A DNA stretch of 13,032 nucleotides from Bacteroidales bacterium UBA3742 (GTDB taxonomy: Bacteria > Bacteroidota > Bacteroidia > Bacteroidales > Paludibacteraceae): assembly GCA_002371785.1 (NCBI GenBank), contig DFGU01000050.1:1326-14357 (forward strand). Reading direction: 5' to 3'. The notes under the pieces are model-generated. The model searched no databases, had not been told where the DNA came from, and saw only the letters and a list, made by a program, of their open reading frames with translations. How positions within the stretch are numbered: the stretch's first letter is position 1; every line of letters begins with the position of its first letter. This document shows positions 1-7,363 of the stretch, one piece after another. The position numbers were made by a program, and so were the translations under genes.

Positions 1-663
1 GCTTCTGTTGCCGGTTTTACCCGCAATGGTGATCGCTATGAGGTGTCGGTAAGCGGATGCTACGACTTCTACATCAAGCTCAAGTATCAGCAGGACGAAC
101 TCTATATCGGTCCCGGTAGCGACTGCGGCGAGGGTACTGATATCAGTGGTCAAGGTGGCGGCCAAGGTGGCGGTGGCGAAGAAGTAGATGATGTCAACTA
201 CTACGCTATCGGTTGGATCAACGGTGCGGACCACGGTGAGGCTGCTTATGATACGTATGAGGACCAGTACATGTTCGTGGACGGCAAGCTGACCATCGAT
301 TGCCAGATGGGTAGCTATATTGCTATCAAGGACCATATGGGCAATTTCTACTACTCCAAGACCGAGACCACGATAGCCAACGAACAGGTGACGATGGACT
401 GGGCGAACGGATGGCAGGGTTGCCAGAAGTGGGCAATCCCCGAGGGCGTGAACTATATCATCATCCGTAGCGCAAGCTACAAGGGCCAGCTGAAGCTCGA
501 GCGCGTAGATAAGGCGACGTATGACGCTTACCACTATGGCAATTCGCATGGCGTAGAGAACACCCAGACCGAGACCAAGGCGCAGAAGACGATGCGCGAC
601 GGCCGACTGGTGATCATGCGTGGCGACAAGATGTACGACGCTACGGGTCGCGAACTGAAATAA
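1..663 (+). CDS. 3' end of a secreted glycan-related protein with T9SS-like C-terminal tail (5' partial)
   Basis: The reading frame is open from the first base, so the true start lies upstream; 220 residues remain. The first ~35 residues (to about YIGP) look like the end of a beta-sandwich module of a kind I associate with Bacteroidales amylases and surface proteins. A Gly/Gln-rich linker follows at about residues 49-60. A second module at about residues 65-170 begins YYAIGWINGADHG, contains YEDQYMFVDGKLTI, and ends in a region with repeated aromatic residues; this resembles starch/glycan-binding-like modules. The last ~37 residues start GVEN and carry the tail pattern DGRLVIMRG...Y...G. The same tail closes the next three genes, so this protein is probably exported to the cell surface by T9SS. 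A catalytic domain could lie upstream of the window; its enzyme class cannot be told. The next gene starts 63 bp downstream with no clear terminator between, so co-transcription is possible. Confidence 0.85.
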   Translation, partial: ASVAGFTRNGDRYEVSVSGCYDFYIKLKYQQDELYIGPGSDCGEGTDISGQGGGQGGGGEEVDDVNYYAIGWINGADHGEAAYDTYEDQYMFVDGKLTIDCQMGSYIAIKDHMGNFYYSKTETTIANEQVTMDWANGWQGCQKWAIPEGVNYIIIRSASYKGQLKLERVDKATYDAYHYGNSHGVENTQTETKAQKTMRDGRLVIMRGDKMYDATGRELK

Positions 664-726
664 GCAAATATATACAACAAGGTATATACTTAACAACAAT
701 TATTAATCAAAAAAATCATTTTTATC

Positions 727-3375
727 ATGAAAAAGATTTGTTCTATTTTCATTGCGTTGATGGCTGTAATCGGTTTATCGGCGCAGAACCTTGAGAATGG
801 TTTCTACCTGGCCGGTACGATGAACGGTTGGGGCGCTGCGGAAGGTTATCACTTTGTTGGTAATCCTAACAACCCGGCAGAGTTTATGCTGGAGACCACG
901 TTGACCGCAGGTGACGAGTTCAAGGTGATTAACTACCTGAATGGTGAGACCACGGCTTGGTATCCTAACGAGGGTGGCAACTACGTGGTTGACGCTGCTC
1001 ACGCAGGCGACGTAACCATCTATTTCCAACCGGACTACAAGGCTGACTGGGCTGACTTCGGTGGCTATTTCTATGTAGCAGTTCCCGAGACTCCGGTAGC
1101 TGACGAGTGGGCTAACATTATCTTTACCGAGGCTGCTGCAGCTGATGCCATCGCAGAGGATGCTGTTTATACGGCTGCAAATTCGGAGTTTGCGCTTACG
1201 CTCCATGACGCAGGTAACAAGATGGCGATCGACGCTAATGACTGCCGCTTCGGTACCGCTGAGGGTTACACGATGTACAACTTCCGTATCAAATCAGGAG
1301 GTGCTTCTTCGTCGACCAAGAACTACTTCACGCTGAACATCCCGGAGGCAGGTACACTGCGTCTGGCTCCGCGTACCGGTTCGAACTCCGCAACCGACCG
1401 CGCGCTGGTGATCACCCAAGGTGAGAGCGAACTGTACAACGCTGTTGTTCAGGAGTCGCAAGCTATTGATGTACTGGAAGGTGAGAATACCGTGAAGGTT
1501 TATCCGTATGTAGAGGTAGCTGTTGAAGCCGGTGAGGTGCGCGTAAGCTATACCGCAGGCATGAACTTCTATGCATTTGCATTCAAGGCTGCTGGTGGTG
1601 AGACGCCTGAGACTATTCCGACAACTGCTCCGGCTGTTCCGGCTCAGAACGAGGAGGACGTAATGGCTATCTATTGCAACCACTATGCAACCAACAACGC
1701 TAACTTCGGTATCTCCGGTTGGGCTGGTGGTTATCAGACCCTCGACCTCAGCGGTACGATGGCTGCATACTGGACGGGTATGACCTGGGAGTGCATCATT
1801 GATCCGGCTAACACGGACGCAGCACACGACTACAGCGCTTATGAGAATATCCACGTTGATATGTGGGCTCCGGCTGCTGCTAAGATTAAGTTTACCGCTG
1901 AGGCTGTTGCCGGTGGTAACTACAAGGACGGTCCGGTTCTTGACCTCGTACAAGGTTGGAATAGCTTTGACATCGCTCTTGCTGACTGGGCAGGTAGCTA
2001 TGACTTTGCGAACCTGAAGTGCTTCGCACTGGAGCAATACAAAACTCCGGAAGGCGCAAGCTTTGAGGGCAACCCGTTTGCTATCGCTAACATCTACTTC
2101 TGGAGTGCTCCGGCTGCTACCGCTACATATACTGTAGCAGGTAATAACGCTGAGTTGTTCAACAACACTACTTGGGATCCGACAAATATTGCTAACAATA
2201 TGGATCTGCAAGAAGAGGGTATCTACAAGTTTGAGAAGACTGATGTCACGCTTCCGGAAGGTAACATTGAGTTCAAGGTAGTGAAGGATCATAATTGGAG
2301 TGCAGGTGCATGGCCGGCAGACAACTATGTGCTGAATATCCCGGAGGCAGGTGTCTACACGATCACCATCACTTTCAATGAAGAGACCAAGGATGTAGCT
2401 GCTGAGGCTGTGAAGACGGGTGACGCTCAGGTAGATCCTGTTGTATCGATCGCAGGCAGCATGAACAGTTGGAATGCATCGGCTGATTTGATGACCCTCG
2501 CAGAGGACAAGCAGACGGCTTCGCTGACGCTCAACCTCGCTGCACAGACCTATGAGTTCAAGGTAGTTCTCAACGGCGGTGACTGGCGTTCGAATGCGCA
2601 GGAGTTCACTCGCGAGAATGCTACGGCTGCTGAGATGACCGGAAACCTGGACAACATGCATCTCGTTGCTGACGTAGCCGGTGAGTATGTATTTACCTGG
2701 ACGTTTGCTACCAACACGCTCGTTATTACCTATCCGAATGCTGGTCCGGAGCCGTTGACTATTCCTGAGGACGCTCCTGTTCCGACAGTTGCTGAGGAGG
2801 ATGTAATGGCTATCTATTGCAACCATTACGCAAACAACAACGCTAACTTCGGTATCTCCGGCTGGGCTGGTGGCTATCAGACTCTTGATCTCAATGGTAT
2901 CAATGTAGGTTACTGGACTAACATGACTTGGGAGTGCATCATTGATCCGGCTCACACGGATGATGCACATGACTTCAGCGCTTACAAGAACCTCCACGTT
3001 GACCTTTGGGCTCCGCTTCCTGCTTCTATCAAGCTCACCGCTGAGGCTGTTGCAGGTGGTAACTACAAAGATGGTCAAGTTATAGAAATGCAGCAAGGCT
3101 GGAACAGCATGGACTTCGTGGTAGCTGAGTGGCCGGGCAACTACGACTTCAAGAACCTGAAGTGCTTCGTATTTGAGCAATATAAGACCTTGGAAGGTGA
3201 AAGCTTTGAGGGAAATCCGTTTGCATTTGCTAACATCTACTTCTACGGTAAGGAGGAGCAAGGTGTAGAGAACACGGCTGCTGATGCTAAGGTAGTGAAG
3301 ATGATCGAGAACGGTCAGCTCATTATCCTCAAGAACGGTGTTCGTTACAATGCACAGGGTGCTATCGTGCGTTAA
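727..3375 (+). CDS. Exported multi-module glycan-binding-like surface protein (882 aa) with T9SS-like tail
   Basis: I recognise no enzyme domain. Residues 1-19 form a Sec signal peptide (MKKI, hydrophobic core, likely cleavage after GLSA). Modules in order: residues 24-118, a SusE/F- or CBM-like sandwich (FYLAGTMNGW ... WYP ... VVDAAHAG ... GGYFYVA); about 125-288, an unassigned beta-rich module; 309-459, a module with three Cys (317, 356, 432); 466-566, a module beginning TYTVAGNNAELF; 571-670, a CBM48-like module (SIAGSMNSW ... YEFKVVLNG ... TFATNTLVITYP); 690-840, a second copy of the 309-459 module. Residues 846-882 are the T9SS-like tail (GVENT ... ENGQLIIL ... Y...G). Known families with the GSMN-W motif bind alpha-glucans, so a non-catalytic starch-capture role next to an amylase is the best inference. 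The start is set by the signal peptide; the leader is A/T-rich with no Shine-Dalgarno site. Codon use favours GCT, GGT and CGT, suggesting strong expression. Existence is certain, function is not. Confidence 0.9.
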   Translation: MKKICSIFIALMAVIGLSAQNLENGFYLAGTMNGWGAAEGYHFVGNPNNPAEFMLETTLTAGDEFKVINYLNGETTAWYPNEGGNYVVDAAHAGDVTIYFQPDYKADWADFGGYFYVAVPETPVADEWANIIFTEAAAADAIAEDAVYTAANSEFALTLHDAGNKMAIDANDCRFGTAEGYTMYNFRIKSGGASSSTKNYFTLNIPEAGTLRLAPRTGSNSATDRALVITQGESELYNAVVQESQAIDVLEGENTVKVYPYVEVAVEAGEVRVSYTAGMNFYAFAFKAAGGETPETIPTTAPAVPAQNEEDVMAIYCNHYATNNANFGISGWAGGYQTLDLSGTMAAYWTGMTWECIIDPANTDAAHDYSAYENIHVDMWAPAAAKIKFTAEAVAGGNYKDGPVLDLVQGWNSFDIALADWAGSYDFANLKCFALEQYKTPEGASFEGNPFAIANIYFWSAPAATATYTVAGNNAELFNNTTWDPTNIANNMDLQEEGIYKFEKTDVTLPEGNIEFKVVKDHNWSAGAWPADNYVLNIPEAGVYTITITFNEETKDVAAEAVKTGDAQVDPVVSIAGSMNSWNASADLMTLAEDKQTASLTLNLAAQTYEFKVVLNGGDWRSNAQEFTRENATAAEMTGNLDNMHLVADVAGEYVFTWTFATNTLVITYPNAGPEPLTIPEDAPVPTVAEEDVMAIYCNHYANNNANFGISGWAGGYQTLDLNGINVGYWTNMTWECIIDPAHTDDAHDFSAYKNLHVDLWAPLPASIKLTAEAVAGGNYKDGQVIEMQQGWNSMDFVVAEWPGNYDFKNLKCFVFEQYKTLEGESFEGNPFAFANIYFYGKEEQGVENTAADAKVVKMIENGQLIILKNGVRYNAQGAIVR
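1651..2103 (+). repeat. Intragenic module duplication, copy 1 (residues 309-459 of the 882-aa protein)
   Basis: This segment aligns without gaps to 2794-3246, exactly 1143 bp (381 codons) downstream. By eye about three quarters of residues match, and long stretches are identical, such as ANFGISGWAGGYQTLDL and AEAVAGGNYKDG. Nucleotides are also very similar at the 5' end (gaggaggacgtaatggctat against gaggaggatgtaatggctat). This indicates a fairly recent tandem-type domain duplication with two other modules lying between the copies. Confidence 0.9.
2794..3246 (+). repeat. Intragenic module duplication, copy 2 (residues 690-840 of the 882-aa protein)
   Basis: This is the downstream partner of 1651-2103. 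The three cysteines (698, 737, 813) and the Trp-rich core (GISGW, MTWEC, GWNS) are kept. Differences cluster in the middle of the module, for example LSGTMAAYWTG against LNGINVGYWTN. The ends and the glycine-rich core are nearly unchanged. Confidence 0.9.
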
Positions 3376-3392
3376 CGCGCGCGTATAATAAG

Positions 3393-3418
3393 GAGAGGGA
3401 GTTTGATCGCTCCCTCTC
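3393..3418 (+). terminator. Possible weak terminator or attenuator hairpin
   Basis: GAGAGGGAG (3393-3401) pairs perfectly with CTCCCTCTC (3410-3418) around an 8-base loop, 17 bp after the stop of the 882-aa gene. Only two T residues follow directly (TTACACATG), so it is not a strong intrinsic terminator. It may act as a leaky terminator or 3'-end stabiliser between two related genes. A second small inverted repeat, ATGTTT/AAACAT (3425-3441), follows. Confidence 0.5.
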
Positions 3419-3480
3419 TTACACATGTTTATTGCAAACATTTATTAACTAATCTTTTTGTTTAACTAAAATCAAAAATC

Positions 3481-6400
3481 ATGAGAAAAATCTTTTCTTT
3501 ATTGACTGCAATTCTTTTTGCAGGAAGCATGATGGCGGCAACGTTTGCTCCAAAAGCATTAGCAGACATCACGGCTGATGACGTAGTCATCGTGACGATG
3601 CAAAATGCTTCTGGTGTTTACGCAATGTCGAATGACAAAGGCACTTCGAATCCGCCGACTGCTGTAGAAGTAACTGTTACAGATGGTAAAATCTCTACCG
3701 AAGCGACCAACATCCTTTGGCAGGTAGTGAAGGACGGTGCCAATCTGTCGTTCAAGACCGGAGACAGTTACCTGTATTGTACCAACACCAACAATGGTGT
3801 ACGTGTAGGTGCCAATGCCGGTACGTTTATTATTTCCAGTGACTATTTGTGCTGCACTTCTACCAGTTCAAATCGTTACATTGGTGTTTACAACAGCGCA
3901 GATTGGCGTTGCTACACGACCATCAACAGCAACATTACAGGTCAAACCTTGGTGTTCTATGCGCAAGAAGCTTCGCAAGGTGGTGGCGAGACGCCGCAAC
4001 CTACCCACACCTACACCGTAGCCGGTGACAACGCAACGCTGTTCGGTACCACGTGGGCACCGACCAACGAGGACAACGACATGACGCTCGTTGAGGGTCT
4101 GTACACCTGGGAGAAGACCAACCAGACGCTGCCCGCAGGTAATGTAGCCTTCAAGGTATGTGAGGACCACGCTTGGACCAACTGCTGGCCTTCTGACAAC
4201 TATGTGCTCAACATCCCGGAGGCTGGTATCTACACGATTACCATTACCTACAACCCGGCAAACAATGCTGTAAACGCTGTTGCACAGAAGACAGGTGACG
4301 CTGTTGTCATTCCGACCGTAGCTATGCACGGTAACTTCGGAGGCCAAAACTGGGCTGACACCGAGAACTTCGCTGTTGCTGAGGGCAATGAGACAGCTTC
4401 GCTGACGCTCAACCTCGCTGCCGGCGACTATGAGTTTGGTATGCGTATCGGTGGTTCGGGCAACTGGACCGCTAATGGCGCTGCTTTCACGCGCGAGAAC
4501 AACTCCGCTGTTATCGAGGCTGGTCAGGGCAATATTACCCTCGACGCTGACGCTGCCGGTGAATATACCTTCACCTGGACCTATGCTACCAACACGCTCA
4601 CGATCACGTATCCTGAGTTTGTTCCGCCTACCTACACCTATGCTGACGGTTACTACCTGATCGGTCTGGATATGCAGGATTGGAATATGGAGTATATGCC
4701 TACGGAAGGCCGTCTGTTTGCTGCAAACCCGGATAATGAGGGTGAGTATCAACTGACTATTGCATTGGCTGCAGATCAGCAGTTCAAGGTGGTTTCTGTT
4801 CAGAAGGACCAGATCAAGAGCTGGTATCCTGACGGCATGGACAACAACTATATCGTAGACGCTGCACACGCTGGCGAGAAGACCGTTTACTTCCGTCCCG
4901 ACGGACAGGGTGGCGAAGGCTGGCACTATGGTGTTATCTACGTAGCTGCTAACGAAGATCAGCCGACTCCTGTGGCTGACTTTACCCAACCGTTTACCTT
5001 GAAATTCAATGGCACAGGTGAGTCCGGTAAGGATGCTTCTGCTGCTTTTGCTGCAGATGTAGCTGCTATCTTTGATGCAGCAAGTGCTCCTTATGTAGCA
5101 TCTGTAGAAACGGCTACCAAGACCTTTGCAGGTCGTCCGATTGCAGATGACAACTCCAGTGTTAAGTTTGGTACGACCTCTGCTCAAGGATCGCTCTCTT
5201 TCACCTTGGCGCAAGCAATTGAGGTGGATTCGATCATCGTAAATGCTACCCAGTATGGAAACAATGCTGCAAAAATCACGGTCAACGGTACAGAGTTCGA
5301 TTTGACCGCAGGTAACAAAGTCCCGCAGGATTGCAAGATCACTCCGACCGGTGCAGTAAGTGCTATTACGATTGCTCAATCTGGTTCTGAGCGCATCTAT
5401 CTCCGTAACGTGCGCGTTTATCCGAAGACTGCTGCTCCCGAGCCGACTGCTAAGTTCTACGTAACCGGTAACGCCGCTCTCGTTGGTCAAGACAAAGAGT
5501 GGAACCCGGCTGCAATCAAGTCGATGAACGACACCCTCGTTCTGAACCTGGAAGCTGGCATTGACTATGTACTCAAAGTTGCTGTGAACGGTACATGGGA
5601 AGGTGAAAACAACGTGAAGGGCTTCAACGAACTGACCGAGAAGACCGAAGGTCTGCTTGACATTAGCGATGACCATAACATCGGCTTCCGTCTCGCAGAG
5701 GCTGGCGAAGTAAAGGTGGTTTATATTGCAGCAGCCGAGGAACAACCCGAGGTATTCAAACTCATCGGTAACTTCTATGTAGCTCCGGCTCCGGATCCTA
5801 CCGTAGCTGTTATGGGTTCGATGAACAACTGGGCTGCTGAGATTCCGTTTACGCTCTCGGACGACAAGACTTATGCAACGCTGACTGTTGAGAATATCAC
5901 TGCCGGTGATTATGAGTTTAAGTTCGTCGTTAACGGTGAGTGGCGTTCCAACGGTTACACCTATCATCGTGGCTTCCCGGCTTGCGCAGGCATCACGGAG
6001 AACAACGATCAGAACATGGTATTCCAAGCAGACGTGACAGGTCAGTACACCTTCTACTGGTACTTCGCTAACGACTCGGCTGCTATTCTGTATCCGGAGC
6101 TTCCGTTCGCTTGCGACTGGGAGAATATCGAGTTCCTGGGTGACGGTAGTCCTGAGCAGACGCACGCTAACCAATACAAGCTCTGCAAAGAGGGCGAGTA
6201 TCCCGGCGTAGTGAACGTACAGAAGCCTGGCTTCGCTAAGGAAAGTGGTATCTATGTTACCTTCCCGAGCGCAGCCTTTGGTGAGATCTCGCTGCCGGAG
6301 AGCGCATATGCTATCCAAGGTGCAGGTATGATCCTCTACTGCTCCGCATTCGATGCACAGCAGGAGACTGAAGTAACCGTAGTTTGCGACAATAACCCGA

Positions 6401-7233
6401 TCGTCTTCACCGTTTACAACGCTAACTATACGCCGGCTCCTCCGACGGGTAATATCCGTCTGGTTCCGGGTGTATGGAATGTGGATGGTGCTAAGTTTGC
6501 TGCCGTTACATGGCATGTAGGCGAGGCCTTCGAGAATGGTACGGTATCCGCATGGTTCGAGTATCTGAATGCTGATACGCTCATCGGTAATGTTCCGAAT
6601 GATGCTGATAGTATCGCATTCGCACGCTTCAACTCGGCAGCTGAAGTTCCTTCGATGGATATGAGCATGATCTGGAACCATACCGACAAGCTCTTGATCG
6701 ACAAGCAGACCATGATCTATACCATCTCCGGATGGCCTGAAGAGGGTCGTGACTTCTGCCCGGGTTACTGGGGCGAGTATGTAGAGCCGGTTTACGTTCT
6801 GGAGAATGGTTACTACCTGGTAGGCAACTTCAGCGGCGTTGACGCTTGGAGCGTAGAAGATCTCTCGGCTGAGAAGAAATTCGCTGCAAATCCGGATAAC
6901 GAAGGTGAGTATCAACTGGCAGTTAACTTCGCTGAGAACGACCAAGTTAAGGTTGCTTATGTGGAGAACGATCAGATCATCTTCTGGTATCCGAAGGGAG
7001 ATAACTACACGGTAGATCACAACCATGCAGGTCCTACCTCGATGTACTTCCGTCCGGACTACTTCGATAATTGGAACGCATTTGGTGGCTACTTCTACAT
7101 CGTTCCGACCGACCATGTAGGTGTTGACAATGTAGACGCTGCTCAGCAGGCTGTGAAGATGCTCCGCGAGGGTCAGATCATGATCATCCGTGGCGAGCAT
7201 ATCTACACGCCGATGGGTCAGATGATCAAGTAA
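3481..7233 (+). CDS. Giant exported multi-module glycan-binding-like surface protein (1250 aa) with T9SS-like tail
   Basis: Residues 1-20 are a Sec signal peptide (MRKI, hydrophobic core, cleavage near SMMA). I see at least nine modules and no catalytic domain: about 30-162, a Cys-containing beta-rich module (VVIVTMQNASG ... LVFYAQ); 176-274, a TYTVAGDNATLF module closely matching one in the upstream gene; 278-379, a CBM48-like module (AMHGNFGGQNW ... YATNTLTITYP); 388-489, a YYLIG ... WYP ... VDAAHAG module; 505-648, an unassigned sandwich (FTLKFNG ... LRNVRVYP); 657-768, another sandwich; 774-873, CBM48-like (VMGSMNNW ... YEFKFVVNG); about 876-985, an unrecognised Cys-containing module; 990-1100, a LVPGVWNVDGAKFAAV module; 1107-1208, another YYLVG ... 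WYP ... HAG module. Residues 1214-1250 are the T9SS-like tail. Alpha-glucan binding at the cell surface is inferred from module type and the amylase 130 bp downstream. An adhesin or scaffold role is possible. The leader is A-rich without a Shine-Dalgarno site. Confidence 0.9.
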   Translation: MRKIFSLLTAILFAGSMMAATFAPKALADITADDVVIVTMQNASGVYAMSNDKGTSNPPTAVEVTVTDGKISTEATNILWQVVKDGANLSFKTGDSYLYCTNTNNGVRVGANAGTFIISSDYLCCTSTSSNRYIGVYNSADWRCYTTINSNITGQTLVFYAQEASQGGGETPQPTHTYTVAGDNATLFGTTWAPTNEDNDMTLVEGLYTWEKTNQTLPAGNVAFKVCEDHAWTNCWPSDNYVLNIPEAGIYTITITYNPANNAVNAVAQKTGDAVVIPTVAMHGNFGGQNWADTENFAVAEGNETASLTLNLAAGDYEFGMRIGGSGNWTANGAAFTRENNSAVIEAGQGNITLDADAAGEYTFTWTYATNTLTITYPEFVPPTYTYADGYYLIGLDMQDWNMEYMPTEGRLFAANPDNEGEYQLTIALAADQQFKVVSVQKDQIKSWYPDGMDNNYIVDAAHAGEKTVYFRPDGQGGEGWHYGVIYVAANEDQPTPVADFTQPFTLKFNGTGESGKDASAAFAADVAAIFDAASAPYVASVETATKTFAGRPIADDNSSVKFGTTSAQGSLSFTLAQAIEVDSIIVNATQYGNNAAKITVNGTEFDLTAGNKVPQDCKITPTGAVSAITIAQSGSERIYLRNVRVYPKTAAPEPTAKFYVTGNAALVGQDKEWNPAAIKSMNDTLVLNLEAGIDYVLKVAVNGTWEGENNVKGFNELTEKTEGLLDISDDHNIGFRLAEAGEVKVVYIAAAEEQPEVFKLIGNFYVAPAPDPTVAVMGSMNNWAAEIPFTLSDDKTYATLTVENITAGDYEFKFVVNGEWRSNGYTYHRGFPACAGITENNDQNMVFQADVTGQYTFYWYFANDSAAILYPELPFACDWENIEFLGDGSPEQTHANQYKLCKEGEYPGVVNVQKPGFAKESGIYVTFPSAAFGEISLPESAYAIQGAGMILYCSAFDAQQETEVTVVCDNNPIVFTVYNANYTPAPPTGNIRLVPGVWNVDGAKFAAVTWHVGEAFENGTVSAWFEYLNADTLIGNVPNDADSIAFARFNSAAEVPSMDMSMIWNHTDKLLIDKQTMIYTISGWPEEGRDFCPGYWGEYVEPVYVLENGYYLVGNFSGVDAWSVEDLSAEKKFAANPDNEGEYQLAVNFAENDQVKVAYVENDQIIFWYPKGDNYTVDHNHAGPTSMYFRPDYFDNWNAFGGYFYIVPTDHVGVDNVDAAQQAVKMLREGQIMIIRGEHIYTPMGQMIK

Positions 7234-7258
7234 GCTTCGTTAAGAAGTATTGAAAAAG

Positions 7259-7289
7259 GCGGGCAGTTTCAGAAACTGCTCGCTTTTTT
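7259..7289 (+). terminator. Intrinsic terminator after the 1250-aa gene
   Basis: An 11-bp stem pairs GCGGGCAGTTT (7259-7269) with AAACTGCTCGC (7273-7283), with one G-T wobble and a 3-base loop. Six T residues follow at once (7284-7289). It sits 26 bp past the stop codon and separates this gene from the amylase transcript. Confidence 0.88.
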
Positions 7290-7321
7290 CTTGCGTATGT
7301 CAAAAAAAAGTAGTATCTTTG
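7290..7321 (+). promoter_or_regulatory. Bacteroidetes-type promoter of the amylase gene
   Basis: TATCTTTG (7314-7321) matches the Bacteroidetes -7 consensus TAnnTTTG. CTTG (7290-7293) matches three of four bases of the -33 TTTG, with the usual 20-bp spacer. Transcription would begin near 7328, giving a leader of about 36 nt. The -33 element touches the T-run of the preceding terminator. Confidence 0.7.
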
Positions 7322-7363
7322 CACCCGAAAACGGAATTGTTAACTACTTAACCCGATAGAACG

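Noticed and set aside
550..660. LPXTG or other sortase signal at the protein C-termini
   Set aside because: There is no LPXTG motif or C-terminal hydrophobic segment with a basic tail; the pattern fits a T9SS-type tail instead.
669..688. TATATAC/GTATATA hairpin as a terminator after the first gene
   Set aside because: The stem is seven A/T-rich pairs with no T-run after it, so it is too weak to call a terminator.
1294..3441. 715-codon open frame on the minus strand opposite the 882-aa gene
   Set aside because: It is codon-aligned with the real gene and stays open only because the sense strand avoids TTA, CTA and TCA codons. Its product has no signal peptide or recognisable domain.
3868..7200. 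1110-codon open frame on the minus strand opposite the 1250-aa gene
   Set aside because: It is codon-aligned with a gene that has a signal peptide, modules and sorting tail. The open antisense frame is a by-product of codon choice.
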